Position numbers and translations under genes: made by a program. Of a DNA stretch of 64,000 nucleotides, positions 50,757 to 60,410 are shown in pieces. Within the stretch, counting starts at the first letter, position 1; the number at the start of each line of letters is the position of its first letter. The notes under the pieces were generated by a model. The model was not told the origin of the DNA. It searched no databases and saw nothing but the letters and a program-made list of their open reading frames with translations. Source of the DNA: Ruminococcus sp. (GTDB lineage: Bacteria > Bacillota > Clostridia > Oscillospirales > Acutalibacteraceae); assembly GCA_017457155.1 (NCBI GenBank), contig JAFTHZ010000006.1, positions 98,820 to 162,819 of the forward strand. Direction: 5' to 3'.

Positions 50757-51986
50757 ATGAGCAGATATCTATTACTTCAACTGAAAAGAATATTCCGTAT
50801 ACTTCCCCTGCTCCTCTGTGTGGCACTTGTGCTGACCATAAGCCTTACCTGTGTATTCTCAAACGTCATCGAGTTTAACAACTCCGGCACAGAGAATGCC
50901 CGCTTCCGTTTCGGTCTGTGCGGAGAGATCGAGGGCACGTATCTTGACATAGGACTCACCGCCATCAAACAGATCGATGACCTGAAGGACACCCTTGTGC
51001 TGGAAAAAATGACCGAAGAAGAGGCCGCAAAAGCCGTCAAAGCAAATGAAATCAGCGCCTACGTTGTCATACCCGAAAACTTTGCACACGAGGCATACTA
51101 TGGCAACATCCTGCCTATCAAATACGTTACCGACAACGACTCCGCAGGCATCACCCCCTTCCTCAAGGATGAGCTGACAGAGATTATCTCCAACGCCATT
51201 GCCTACGGACTCCAGAGCGTCTACGGCACATATCACGCCACCAGCGACTATATGGACTATGACTCATCCACAGAGCTGATGAATGATATGAGCATTGAGT
51301 ATGTAGAGTATATCATCGGCCGTGCCGATGTTTACTCTGTTACAGAACTGGGCATATCAGACAATCTGGATTTTGCAGGATACTTCTTCTGCGGAATCTC
51401 CGTACTACTGCTGATGCTCATCTCTCTCCCCTTTACGTCTGTCTGTATCCGCTGGGATGACTCCCTGCTGCGGGTGCTGTCCTCACAGGGACTCTCACCC
51501 CTGAGGCAGACCCTCTGTGAGTATTGCTCTCTGTCGGCGGGAATGATCATCATATACACACCCCTGTGTCTGTGTATCGCAAGCTCAGCCCTTGTCACAG
51601 ACATAGGCATAGACACACTCATCACCACTGATTCTCCCCTGACAGCATTTATGCAGAGTCTGCCGGTTATCCTGATGATAAGCGCCCTGACACTGTTTAT
51701 CTGTGAGGTATCCCGTGAGCTCATCAGTGGTGTGCTGGCACACTTCTTTCTGACAATCTCCCTGTGCTATGTTTCCGGTTGTCTGTACCCCATCTTTGTT
51801 TTTCCCGAATCAGTACAGAAGCTGGCGGCACTTCTGCCCACAGGAATCGCCCGAAGCCACATCGGCAACTGTATCACCCAGGACGAGACCCTTGGCACAG
51901 CTTTGGGACTGCTCATATACTGCGGGGTATTCTTTGCTCTTGCATGGGGTGCACGTGTCTATCGTCTCAGAAAGAGCAGGAGGTGA
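50757..51986 (+). CDS. ABC-2 type permease 1
   Basis: 409 residues: one N-terminal membrane helix (ILPLLLCVALVLTISLTCVFS, about 15-35), a large extracytoplasmic domain (about 40-200), then five or six helices (YFFCGISVLLLMLISLP, MIIIYTPLCLCIASSALV, and so on). This is the ABC-2/YhgE-type layout. Starts 2 nt after the ATPase stop with a weak ribosome site, so translational coupling is likely. The C-terminal VYRLRKSRR is cytosolic. Confidence 0.88.
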   Translation: MSRYLLLQLKRIFRILPLLLCVALVLTISLTCVFSNVIEFNNSGTENARFRFGLCGEIEGTYLDIGLTAIKQIDDLKDTLVLEKMTEEEAAKAVKANEISAYVVIPENFAHEAYYGNILPIKYVTDNDSAGITPFLKDELTEIISNAIAYGLQSVYGTYHATSDYMDYDSSTELMNDMSIEYVEYIIGRADVYSVTELGISDNLDFAGYFFCGISVLLLMLISLPFTSVCIRWDDSLLRVLSSQGLSPLRQTLCEYCSLSAGMIIIYTPLCLCIASSALVTDIGIDTLITTDSPLTAFMQSLPVILMISALTLFICEVSRELISGVLAHFFLTISLCYVSGCLYPIFVFPESVQKLAALLPTGIARSHIGNCITQDETLGTALGLLIYCGVFFALAWGARVYRLRKSRR

Positions 51987-51991
51987 GCAGG

Positions 51992-53140
51992 ATGAAATCC
52001 ATAAAGAAAATAATTATATGGGCGCTGCTGCTCACAAAACGACTATACAAGAAGCCCACCTTCCTCATACTTCTCATAGCAATTCCCCTTGTCTGTCTGG
52101 GATTCAGCGTTATGGCACAGGAGGACAGCGGATTTGTCACCGTTGCTATTGCTCAGCTTGCTGAGGATGATCCCCTGTCTCAGGAAGTTGTGCATGAGCT
52201 GACTCAGGACAGCCACCTTATCAGATACATTATCTGCAGCGACAGAGACGAAGCACAGGAGAAAGTCCGCCTGGGCAAGGCCGACTGCGCCTGGGTATTC
52301 TGTGAAAACTTCAGCGAGAAGGTTATGGACTACGCCCAAACCCGAAGCAACAAAGATGCTCCCATTGAGGTTATTCAGCGGGAGGAGACCACCCTCATCA
52401 AGCTGACCCGTGAGAAACTGTCGGGAGCTATGTTTGAGTGTGTGTCAAGAGAACATTATCTGGACTTCATCAGGGACAACGCCCCTGAGCTTTCTCACCT
52501 GACAGATGAGGAGCTTATGGAATACTTTGATGAGGTTGAGACCCCTCAGTCTCTGTTCACTTTTGAGTACGTTGACTCACAGCGCTCTGCAGAATCCGCA
52601 ACAGAGAAAAGCTACCTGATAACTCCCCTCAGAGGACTGCTGTCGGTGATGGTAGTACTGGCAGGACTGGCAACCTCTATGTACTTCACAGTAGACAAAA
52701 ACAAGGGACTTTTCTCCTTTGCTCCCACCCGATACCTGCCCCTCATAGAGCTGGGTTACGAGCTTATCTCTACCCTGAATGTAGCTGTGGCGGTATTTAT
52801 ATCCATGTGGGCTCTGAAAGTTCTGAAGAATCCTCTGACAGAGATAGTCTCCCTGCTTCTGTACTGCGTATCTGTCAGCGTATTCTGTATGCTGATACGA
52901 AGTATTTTCAGCAATCTGAGCATCCAGTCCGTGGTCACTCCCATCATCACCATAGTACTCATTGCGGTCTGTCCCATCTTTTTCAATATGGGAAGCATCA
53001 GGTGGATTCAGCACCTGCTCCCCCCCACTTACTTCGTAAACGTCGGACACTCCGCTGTATACTTGATGTATATGCTCGTTTACAGCTTGGTTGTGTGGTG
53101 TCTGTACTGTATGGTCCGTATACTCAGAAAAACCGAATGA
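51992..53140 (+). CDS. ABC-2 type permease 2
   Basis: 382 residues, the same layout as permease 1: N-terminal helix (FLILLIAIPLVCLGFSVMA), extracytoplasmic domain (about 45-205, including the phrase DEAQEKVRLGKADCAWVFCENFSEKV, which parallels EEAAKAVKANEISAYVVIPENFAHEA of permease 1), then a C-terminal helix bundle. The two probably form a heterodimer. ATG at 51992 follows AGGAGG by 8 nt, 5 nt after the permease 1 stop. Confidence 0.88.
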   Translation: MKSIKKIIIWALLLTKRLYKKPTFLILLIAIPLVCLGFSVMAQEDSGFVTVAIAQLAEDDPLSQEVVHELTQDSHLIRYIICSDRDEAQEKVRLGKADCAWVFCENFSEKVMDYAQTRSNKDAPIEVIQREETTLIKLTREKLSGAMFECVSREHYLDFIRDNAPELSHLTDEELMEYFDEVETPQSLFTFEYVDSQRSAESATEKSYLITPLRGLLSVMVVLAGLATSMYFTVDKNKGLFSFAPTRYLPLIELGYELISTLNVAVAVFISMWALKVLKNPLTEIVSLLLYCVSVSVFCMLIRSIFSNLSIQSVVTPIITIVLIAVCPIFFNMGSIRWIQHLLPPTYFVNVGHSAVYLMYMLVYSLVVWCLYCMVRILRKTE

Positions 53141-53147
53141 TAAATAC

Positions 53148-53185
53148 CCCGCCCCGATTTTATACCTTAGGGGCGGGATTTTACT
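53148..53185 (+). terminator. Terminator of the ABC-2 operon
   Basis: Perfect arms CCCGCCCC/GGGGCGGG, 14-nt loop, ATTTT. Confidence 0.82.
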
Positions 53186-53195
53186 ATTAATAAGC

Positions 53196-53224
53196 TTGCT
53201 TTCCTAAGAAAACAGCTATATAAT
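53196..53224 (+). promoter_or_regulatory. Promoter of the MBL-fold gene
   Basis: TTGCTT, 17-bp spacer, TATAAT. Confidence 0.6.
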
Positions 53225-53256
53225 AATACTCGTAAATCCAAATCAAGGGTGATATT

Positions 53257-54138
53257 ATGCTTAATCTGACAATTACCGATGTACGCGCTCAGAAGGGCGA
53301 CAGTGCATTTCTCATTGATGACGGCAAAACCGCCATCCTCTATGACTCAGGGTTCGCATTCACAGGATATGCTGTGGCTGACAACATCAAAGCCATACTC
53401 GGAGACAGACCCCTGGACTACATCTTCCTCACACACTCCCACTATGACCACGCTCTGGGCTCTGTGTATGCTCTGAAGTACTGGCCTGATGCCAAGGTTG
53501 TCGCAGGAGAATACGCTGCAAAGATCTTCTCAAAGCCCACCGCAAAGAACGTTATGAGGGACCTGGACAAAAAGTTCGCCGCTGCATGCGGTGTGGACGA
53601 GTACGAGGACCTTATCGACAATCTGAGGGTGGATATCCCCGTACAGGACAACGACAAGATTCAGGCAGGAGATATGCTTTTCACAGCTATCAATCTTCCC
53701 GGTCATACAAAATGTTCCGTGGGATACTATCTGGAGTCTGAGAGGCTCCTGCTCAGCTGCGAGACCATTGGCGTGTACGACGGAGACCAGATCGTAATGC
53801 CCTCCTATCTGGTGGGATATGAGATGACTCTGGACTCAATCAGCAAAGTTGAGGCTCTGGATATAAAGAGTATCCTCCTGCCCCACTTCGGACTTCTCTC
53901 GGAGGAAAAGACTCGGTTCTATCTGCAGAATGCAAGACGCTCTGCAACAGAGACCTGCGACGAGATAGCCAAACTTCTTCGTGCAGGAAACACCAAGGAG
54001 CAGGTGGTGGAGTTCTTCAAGGACAAGTTCTACAAGGATAACATCAGAGTCATCTACCCAATAGACGCTATGAACCTGAACACCAACATCACAGTTGATC
54101 TTATTGCCAGAGAGCTGGGAATTGAAATAACAGAATAA
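53257..54138 (+). CDS. Metallo-beta-lactamase-fold hydrolase
   Basis: 293 residues. Metal-binding HSHYDHALGS (about residues 61-70), the later His in NLPGHTKCSVGYYLES (about 151), Asp/Cys region LLSCETIGVYDG and final His in LLPHFGLLSEE. The family covers glyoxalase II, ribonucleases and lactonases; the short linker and C-terminal helical part do not settle the substrate. Own promoter and a strong terminator. Confidence 0.92.
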   Translation: MLNLTITDVRAQKGDSAFLIDDGKTAILYDSGFAFTGYAVADNIKAILGDRPLDYIFLTHSHYDHALGSVYALKYWPDAKVVAGEYAAKIFSKPTAKNVMRDLDKKFAAACGVDEYEDLIDNLRVDIPVQDNDKIQAGDMLFTAINLPGHTKCSVGYYLESERLLLSCETIGVYDGDQIVMPSYLVGYEMTLDSISKVEALDIKSILLPHFGLLSEEKTRFYLQNARRSATETCDEIAKLLRAGNTKEQVVEFFKDKFYKDNIRVIYPIDAMNLNTNITVDLIARELGIEITE

Positions 54139-54143
54139 ACGCC

Positions 54144-54181
54144 AAAAAGCCTTGGAGTAAATTATTACCCCAAGGCTTTTT
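54144..54181 (+). terminator. Terminator of the MBL-fold gene
   Basis: AAAAAGCCTTGG/CCAAGGCTTTTT with a GTAA/TTAC inner stem. Confidence 0.88.
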
Positions 54182-54197
54182 ATTCACATAACTCAAA

Positions 54198-54237
54198 AGG
54201 GCTACAGAGGATAATCCCCTGTAGCCCTGTGTGTTTT
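54198..54237. terminator. Second hairpin between convergent genes
   Basis: Perfect arms AGGGCTACAG/CTGTAGCCCT with T-rich flanks both ways; it can end the minus-strand kinase operon. Confidence 0.75.
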
Positions 54238-54241
54238 TTAT

Positions 54242-55804
54242 TTACTGAGCACTTGCCAGGTCGATGATGAATCTGAAGGATACTCGGCGGGATGCGTCCA
54301 TATCAACGTTGCCGTCCTCATCATAGACGGGATAGTCGTAGGAGAAGCCCTCTGCTCTCATAATATCCTTGAGGGATGCTGTGTAGTCAGCGTCGATACC
54401 TGCGTCCTCAGAGAGACAGTATGCCATAACATTGTCTGCTCTTTCCTGAGACAGGGTCTTGTTCATATCGTAGTCGCCGCTTGTGTCGGTATGACCCTCA
54501 ACAACAATCTCAGATACGAAGTCCTCATACTCTGTGCTGAACACAACGGAGGTGTAAACATCAAGGAACCGGCTGAGGAAGGTCTTGCCCTCTTCGGATA
54601 CAACAGACTCGTCTACATCGAAGAGAACTGCGGAATCCATAGCAACTTCACCTGTCTCTGAGTTGATGGTAATGCTCAGACCTGCCAGCTCATACTCAAG
54701 TACCAGATCCTGAAGGAGGCTGTCCTTCTTCTCTGTGATCATCTCCAGCTGTTCCTCTGTCAATTTATCAAGACCTGTGTCGTCTGTAAGGAAAGCACTG
54801 AGCTCGTCGCGGAGAATGTCGGAGTATGTATAGTTGTAGTGATAGGTGTTGGTGCCGTCTGTCAGGGTAATTCCATCAAAGTACGAGTAGAAGTACACGA
54901 ACTGATAGGTCTTTGTACCGCTTTCCCATGGAATTGTCATTGTAAAGAGTCCGTTCTCGTTCAGTACTGCCGATGCATTTGTGATTGTGTTATCCTCTGT
55001 ATCTGCAACGAGGAACTCAGCCTTGGTGCTGTTGTTGAAGTAGAAGCTGATAACGTTCAGCTTGTCGTCGATTGCATCTGTGTCGGGAACAAGATAGCCA
55101 TCGATTGTCAGCAGGACAGTGTCCTCTGATGCATCAAGACCTGCAAACAGATCAACACTTGTCTCGTCATAGGTGAGAGTGAGCTTTGTGCCTGAGAACG
55201 CAAACTCATACTCGAGGAAAATATCTGTGAGAACGTATGTAACAACGTTCTTGCTTGCATCAAAGTTAAATGAATCCACAAGATTCAGGGTCAGCTTGTT
55301 GCCCTCAACAGTGTATGCACAGTAGATGGATACAGCGTCGTTTCTCTCTGTAACAAAGTGAGCCTGAAGCCAGTCATGGTCCTTGTCGTTGGAGAGAATG
55401 TGGTTGATATTGTGGGGACCTGCAATCAGCTTGGTAGGGATAGCAGACAGCTTCTCAGCCTTATCGGTTGCATAGTCAAACTGAGGAACAGTGCTCATGT
55501 GGTTGCGCTGGCCCTCCTTGCCGCCTGTGATGCGGTATGTACCGTAGAACATCTCGGGAGTATAGGTCAGCTTGCTGTAAACCTCGGCAGGATCCAGAGC
55601 TGTCTCGGGAGCCTCAACAGCCACAGGATCGGAGCTGCCCTGCATCAGGTATCCCTCAACAGCAGGTGCTGCGGGAGCCTCGGGAGCGGCTGTTGTCTCA
55701 GCTACGGTTGTCTCTTCGTCTTTGTCATCGTCACTGTTCTCTCCGCATGCTGCAAGTGATGCAATCATCAGAAGAGCCATAAGTAAAGCTATAAGTTTTT
55801 TCAT
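54242..55804 (-). CDS. Lipoprotein with C-terminal OmpA-like domain
   Basis: 520 residues. Lipobox SLAAC (Cys about 20), an acidic then Ala/Pro/Glu linker (about 22-50), a central region of lipocalin- or DUF-like beta structure (about 65-350), and an OmpA-C/MotB-type peptidoglycan-binding domain at about 395-520 (SAVLFDVDESVVSEEGKTFL, IVVEGHTDTSGDYDMNKTLSQERADNVMAYC, SRRVSFRFII). OmpA-C domains are unusual in a Gram-positive lipoprotein but occur in Clostridia. Start at 55804 follows AGAGGAA. Last gene of the PP2C-kinase operon, perhaps a wall-bound partner of the kinases. Confidence 0.88.
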   Translation of the reverse strand: MKKLIALLMALLMIASLAACGENSDDDKDEETTVAETTAAPEAPAAPAVEGYLMQGSSDPVAVEAPETALDPAEVYSKLTYTPEMFYGTYRITGGKEGQRNHMSTVPQFDYATDKAEKLSAIPTKLIAGPHNINHILSNDKDHDWLQAHFVTERNDAVSIYCAYTVEGNKLTLNLVDSFNFDASKNVVTYVLTDIFLEYEFAFSGTKLTLTYDETSVDLFAGLDASEDTVLLTIDGYLVPDTDAIDDKLNVISFYFNNSTKAEFLVADTEDNTITNASAVLNENGLFTMTIPWESGTKTYQFVYFYSYFDGITLTDGTNTYHYNYTYSDILRDELSAFLTDDTGLDKLTEEQLEMITEKKDSLLQDLVLEYELAGLSITINSETGEVAMDSAVLFDVDESVVSEEGKTFLSRFLDVYTSVVFSTEYEDFVSEIVVEGHTDTSGDYDMNKTLSQERADNVMAYCLSEDAGIDADYTASLKDIMRAEGFSYDYPVYDEDGNVDMDASRRVSFRFIIDLASAQ

Positions 55805-55830
55805 CTTGGAAATTCCTCTCATTTTTTGGT

Positions 55831-57372
55831 TTACTTTGTGAATGTATTTCCGGTGGCATTTCCGCTATTGGAATTATATTCCACAAGGACACCGTCCTCA
55901 TATATGTAGTAATACACACTTGTTGAGGATATAACCATATCCTCATCCAACACATAATCTGCATTTGTCTCGCCTGTACGGCTAAAGGTTCCGTTGGTAT
56001 AGAAGCTGAGGATCTTGCTGCCCTTGTTGGATTTCCATGTACCAATGAGAGTCTCCTCTGTCAGCTCCATAACCTGGGCTGCTGTGGTCTCATCGGTGTC
56101 ATCAGGCTCCTCAGGATCACGTTCGTTCAGGCCTGACAGGAAGAACGCGCCTACGCCCAGGATAGCTACTACAAGTACTCCGATGATGAGGAATACCCAC
56201 CAATTGCTCTTCTTGGTCTTTGCCTTGGGAACAGGAGCAGGCTTCGCCTGTGGGGGTACAGGTGCAGGCTTTGGAGCCGGCATAGTCTGCGCAGGTGCAG
56301 GTGCGGGCTTTGGAGCCGGCATAGTCTGCGCGGGTGCAGGTGCAGGTGCAGGAACGGAACTTCCTACAACAGATACAGTTGCATTCAGATCCTGCACAGG
56401 TGCCGCGGAGACATTTTGTATTGGGGCTGTAGTCTTGGATGAGCCTTCCTTGTCCCAGTTGCGCAGAAGGTTCTCAAGGTCAGCCTTCAACTCGGATGCT
56501 GTCTGGTATCTCGCCTTGCTGTCAAACTCACAGGCTTTGAGCACAATTCGATTTGTCTCGTTCTTAATTCCCGGGATAGAAGGCACTGCCTGACCATTCA
56601 TTCTGCACACAAGTGCAACATTCTTGTCGTTGTATGTGATAGGCTGGGGAGGTGCAGGCAGGAAGGGTTCGCGGTTGCTGTTAAGAAGCTTGTACAGAAC
56701 GATTCCCAGAGAGTAGATATCCACGTTCATTCCGTAGCTTTCGCCTCTGTACACCTCAGGTGCCATATATGTATATGTACCCTTCTTTGACAGTCCCGAG
56801 ACCGTCTTCTCGATGGTACGTGCCACACCGAAATCTCCAAACTTGAAGTTTCCGTTCTGTGACACAAAGATGTTGTCGGGCTTGATGTCTCTGTGGATGA
56901 TGTTGTGCTTTGCACACAGCTCCAGAGCGTTACACATATCCACGCCCAGGCTGACGATGTCCTTCTCGGTCATAGGATTGTCTCTCATATACGAGGGGAA
57001 ATCCCTGAGAAGTTCCATTCGGATAACAATATCCCAGCCCACTCTGTCTGTATATTCCTTTACGTAGTAGTCCTCGTAACTGACAACGTTGGCATTTCCC
57101 TTAAGCTTTGACATAAGAGAAATCTCCTGTGCAAACTCCGACACAAGTCCGCTGTAGTACTGAGTAACACTCACGTCATCCATACCATCGTTACGCAGGC
57201 TCTGAACCTCTGCCTGAGAAGCAGGGATGGAGATGACCTTCAGGGCACAGTGCTCTTCAATACCGAAGCGGCTGCGGACAATCTCATAGACCTTGCCAAA
57301 GCTGCCCTCTCCGATGAATCGCACTATCTTCCAGTCATTCCATATGCTTTGTATATCGTACATCTCGCTCAT
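55831..57372 (-). CDS. Transmembrane Ser/Thr protein kinase, paralog A
   Basis: 513 residues. Hanks-type kinase domain about 12-300: Gly loop GEGSFGKVYE, catalytic loop IIHRDIKPDNIFV (about 158), DFGVARTIEK (Mg loop), TYMAPEVYRGESYG; then an Ala/Pro/Gln-rich linker (about 330-385), a membrane helix (WWVFLIIGVLVVAILGVGAFFLSG, about 393-416) and a small exported beta domain (LIGTWKSNKGSKILSFYTNGTFSRTG...) in place of PASTA repeats. The catalytic Lys (EHCALKVI) is present, so it should be active. Same operon as its paralog and the phosphatase. Confidence 0.93.
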   Translation of the reverse strand: MSEMYDIQSIWNDWKIVRFIGEGSFGKVYEIVRSRFGIEEHCALKVISIPASQAEVQSLRNDGMDDVSVTQYYSGLVSEFAQEISLMSKLKGNANVVSYEDYYVKEYTDRVGWDIVIRMELLRDFPSYMRDNPMTEKDIVSLGVDMCNALELCAKHNIIHRDIKPDNIFVSQNGNFKFGDFGVARTIEKTVSGLSKKGTYTYMAPEVYRGESYGMNVDIYSLGIVLYKLLNSNREPFLPAPPQPITYNDKNVALVCRMNGQAVPSIPGIKNETNRIVLKACEFDSKARYQTASELKADLENLLRNWDKEGSSKTTAPIQNVSAAPVQDLNATVSVVGSSVPAPAPAPAQTMPAPKPAPAPAQTMPAPKPAPVPPQAKPAPVPKAKTKKSNWWVFLIIGVLVVAILGVGAFFLSGLNERDPEEPDDTDETTAAQVMELTEETLIGTWKSNKGSKILSFYTNGTFSRTGETNADYVLDEDMVISSTSVYYYIYEDGVLVEYNSNSGNATGNTFTK

Positions 57373-57393
57373 ACTTTCCTCCGCCTGATGTTA

Positions 57394-59418
57394 TTAATAA
57401 TAATCTTCCTGATGATAGAAGTAGTTACCTGTTTGTTCCTCGGTGAAGCTATCATACTCTACCAAAGAATCCATGATATAGTTGTAGTGGTAGTAGTAGC
57501 TTCCGGTATCGCTGTATATGTAGTTTCCATCCATATAGAAGTCGGCTTGCTCAGAATCAGAGGTGTTTCTGTCGTATCTGAAATACTCCTCAAGATACTG
57601 ATAGAAATACACCGCAGCGCCCCCATCCTGGGTCTCCCAGTGTCCATCGGCCAATTCATCGGCGGTGATAACTTCGTATGATAAATCGGTGTCTGTATCT
57701 GTATCTGTATCTGTTTCTATATCAGATGTTGAGGAATTCTGCTTATAGAAGGTATATCCTGTTGCCTCATCTGTGGCAGCATCGTACTCTGTCAGCTCAT
57801 CGGTAACGGAGTCAAAGTAGTAATAATAGTCCCCTGTGGATGAGTAAATAAAATCGCCGGAAATATAGTAGTCAAAATTATCCTTCAGGAACTCATCATT
57901 AACATGATCATAATAACGATTGTAAGTTCCGTCCGCATAGAAACTGACCCATACCCATGTATCCTCGTAAGAGTTCCAGTATCCATCTGTGAGGAAGTCC
58001 TCGGTCAGCTCTCCGCTTGCAGGAGGCTGGGTCGATACAGGGGCTGTAGTTTCTTCCTCGTCCTTATCCTTATCCTTATCTTTATCCTCATCGTCATCGT
58101 CGTCTTTTCTGGAGCTACTGCTGCTGTCACAGGAGAAAACATCGTTCTCTGTGATGATGTATACTGCAGTCAGGGCAACGGCGGCTACACACAGCACCGC
58201 AATGAGAATGAACAACCACTTCAGGTTACCCTTCTTCTTGGGGGGAGTGGGCTGTGCTGCAGGATAGGATGCCTGTGAATAAGGTGCAGGTGCAACAGGC
58301 TGCTGTGTGGGAGGCTGCTGTGTGTAAGACACAACAGGGGGAATCTGTGCAGAAGGCTCTGTAGCCACAGGCTGTACGGGAGCAACAGGGGGAACGGGGC
58401 CGTTCTGAACGGATACGGTCCTGTCGTTATAAATATCGTCCTGAGATACTGTCTGATGCATAACTTCTGTTGTATCAGCAGGATTATTGACTGCTGTGTC
58501 AAGGGAGCTCAGACAATTAATCAGGTCTGCCTTCATCTGTGCAGCAGACTGGTATCTGTCCTTGCTCTCGAAGGCACAGGCCTTGAGAACAATTCTGTTC
58601 AGCGCATCGGAAACATTTGCCAGAGGAGGAATCACCTGTCCGTTCATTCTGCATACCAATGCTGTATTCTTGTCGTTATATTTTATGGGCTGGGGATGAG
58701 GCGGCATAAAGGGCTCTCGGTTATTGTTGAGCATCCTGTACATCACAATACCCAGAGAGTAAAGGTCCACGGTCATACCGTAGTCCTCACCCTTGTATAC
58801 CTCAGGTGCCATATAGGTGTAGGTACCCTTCTTTGATAAGGCGGATACCGCCTTCTCTATGGTACGTGCCACACCAAAATCGCCCAGCTTGAACCTTCCG
58901 CTCTTTGACACAAAGATGTTGTCGGGCTTGATATCTCTGTGGATGATGTTGTGTTTTTCGCACATTTCCAGAGCATCACACAGCTGTATGCCCATGCTGG
59001 CAATATCCGCCTCGCTCATGGGATGAGCCGAAGCATATGAAGAGAAATCTGTCAGAAGCTCCATGCGGATGATAATATCCCAGCCCACTCCATCCTCGTG
59101 GGCATTGACTACATAGTCCTCATATCCCACAATATTGGGATGGCCCTTGAGCTTTGACATCAGGGCAATCTCCTGCACAAAGTCAGACACAAGCTCACGA
59201 TAATACTCGGTCACGCTGACCTCATCCATACCGTCGTTGCGCAAGCTCTGGATCTCCATCTTGTCAGAAGGTATGGTGACAACCTTCAGTGCACAATGCT
59301 CCTCAAATCCAAACTTGTTGCGAACTATTTCATAAACCTTACCAAAGCTGCCTGCTCCGATGTAGCGTACTGTCTCCCAGTCGCTCCATATATTCTTAAT
59401 GTTATACAAATCGCTCAT
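57394..59418 (-). CDS. Transmembrane Ser/Thr protein kinase, paralog B
   Basis: 674 residues. Kinase domain about 12-300 nearly identical in wording to paralog A (GAGSFGKVYE, IIHRDIKPDN, DFGVARTIEKA, TYMAPEVYKG), Pro/Gln-rich linker, membrane helix (LFILIAVLCVAAVALTAVYI, about 405-425), a run of acidic/Lys repeats (KDKDKDKDEEE), and two tandem copies of the exported module also found once in paralog A (first about 475-565, YADGTYNRYYDHVNDE... IYSSTGDYYYYFDSVTDELTEYD; second about 585-674, IYSDTGSYYYHYNYIMDSLVEYD). Starts after CGGAGGAAAGT. Confidence 0.93.
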   Translation of the reverse strand: MSDLYNIKNIWSDWETVRYIGAGSFGKVYEIVRNKFGFEEHCALKVVTIPSDKMEIQSLRNDGMDEVSVTEYYRELVSDFVQEIALMSKLKGHPNIVGYEDYVVNAHEDGVGWDIIIRMELLTDFSSYASAHPMSEADIASMGIQLCDALEMCEKHNIIHRDIKPDNIFVSKSGRFKLGDFGVARTIEKAVSALSKKGTYTYMAPEVYKGEDYGMTVDLYSLGIVMYRMLNNNREPFMPPHPQPIKYNDKNTALVCRMNGQVIPPLANVSDALNRIVLKACAFESKDRYQSAAQMKADLINCLSSLDTAVNNPADTTEVMHQTVSQDDIYNDRTVSVQNGPVPPVAPVQPVATEPSAQIPPVVSYTQQPPTQQPVAPAPYSQASYPAAQPTPPKKKGNLKWLFILIAVLCVAAVALTAVYIITENDVFSCDSSSSSRKDDDDDEDKDKDKDKDEEETTAPVSTQPPASGELTEDFLTDGYWNSYEDTWVWVSFYADGTYNRYYDHVNDEFLKDNFDYYISGDFIYSSTGDYYYYFDSVTDELTEYDAATDEATGYTFYKQNSSTSDIETDTDTDTDTDLSYEVITADELADGHWETQDGGAAVYFYQYLEEYFRYDRNTSDSEQADFYMDGNYIYSDTGSYYYHYNYIMDSLVEYDSFTEEQTGNYFYHQEDYY

Positions 59419-59472
59419 ACTTTCCTCCGAATGAATAATTATTAATAGAATTCACTTGATTGTCAGCTTTGC

Positions 59473-60252
59473 TTATGCTTTGCTGACCTGGGCATAAACT
59501 ATGGTAACATTATCCTTACCGCCGTAGTACAGCGCACGCTGAAGCAGTGCCTCTGTCATCTCCTTGGGGGTGTTGGAGCTGGATAGTATCTGTGTGATCT
59601 CGTCCCTGGGCACCATATCGGTCAGACCGTCGCTACAGATGATGAACTTGTCTCCCGGGACGAGTCTGTCTGCCCTGATGTAGGGATCAATGATCATCTC
59701 ATCAGGAAAGATACCCACATGCTGGGTGAGCCTGTATTTCTTATTGGGAGGAAGATTCTCCTCTCCGTATATCTGAATGTAGTTGTCTTTTTCGGTGTGC
59801 TCATGAGAAATCTCCTCAAGCACAGAGTCTCTCAGCAGAAAGGCAGGGCTGTCTCCCACGTTGCACAGGTAGTAGTTGCCCCTGCTGAAACAAATCATGG
59901 TGGCGGTGGTGCCCATACGCTTTCTGACAACTCCCACCATCTCGTTGCACACTCTGCGATTTGCCTCCTCACAAATGGACACAAGGGTGGCAGGGATGTT
60001 GTCTGACTCAGAGAGCATGGGAGCCATCTCGTAGGCAGTCTGTGCAGTTATCAGGGATGCAACCTCTCCTGCGCTGATGCCGCCCATTCCGTCAAAGACA
60101 CCCATGATTATGCTCTGCTCAGGGGCTTTACCGCCGCTGTTTCCGAGCTGGCTTTTGCTGTCATCCAGAATAATACGGTTGAAGATGAAGTTATCTTCAT
60201 TCTTCTCTCTGTGATTTCCGGGATGACTGATTACACTGGCCGCAATTCTCAT
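59473..60252 (-). CDS. PP2C-type Ser/Thr protein phosphatase
   Basis: 259 residues, Stp1/PrpC-like. Metal motifs: NHREKNEDNFIF, IMGVFDGMGGISAGEVAS, FLICSDGLTDMV-like FIICSDGLTDMVP and GGKDNVTIVYAQV; GDSPAFLLRD is the central strand motif. Mn2+/Mg2+-dependent; reverses kinase phosphorylation. First gene of the operon, followed by the two kinases and the OmpA-like lipoprotein, the usual phosphatase-kinase pairing. Confidence 0.95.
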   Translation of the reverse strand: MRIAASVISHPGNHREKNEDNFIFNRIILDDSKSQLGNSGGKAPEQSIIMGVFDGMGGISAGEVASLITAQTAYEMAPMLSESDNIPATLVSICEEANRRVCNEMVGVVRKRMGTTATMICFSRGNYYLCNVGDSPAFLLRDSVLEEISHEHTEKDNYIQIYGEENLPPNKKYRLTQHVGIFPDEMIIDPYIRADRLVPGDKFIICSDGLTDMVPRDEITQILSSSNTPKEMTEALLQRALYYGGKDNVTIVYAQVSKA

Positions 60253-60291
60253 ATAGAATCAACTCTTCTCTGGTAATAATTATGCAGAGTC

Positions 60292-60320
60292 ATTATATCA
60301 CTTTACCCATTGAAAGTCAA
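60292..60320 (-). promoter_or_regulatory. Promoter of the PP2C-kinase operon
   Basis: Minus strand TTGACT, 17-bp spacer, TATAAT, about 35 nt before the ATG. Confidence 0.78.
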
Positions 60321-60410
60321 TTTTTATGACAACAAATTAACCAATAGCCCGTCAATTTTTTTGCATTTTTTATTGAAAATACAATAAACATGTCACAAAT
60401 CATCAATAAT

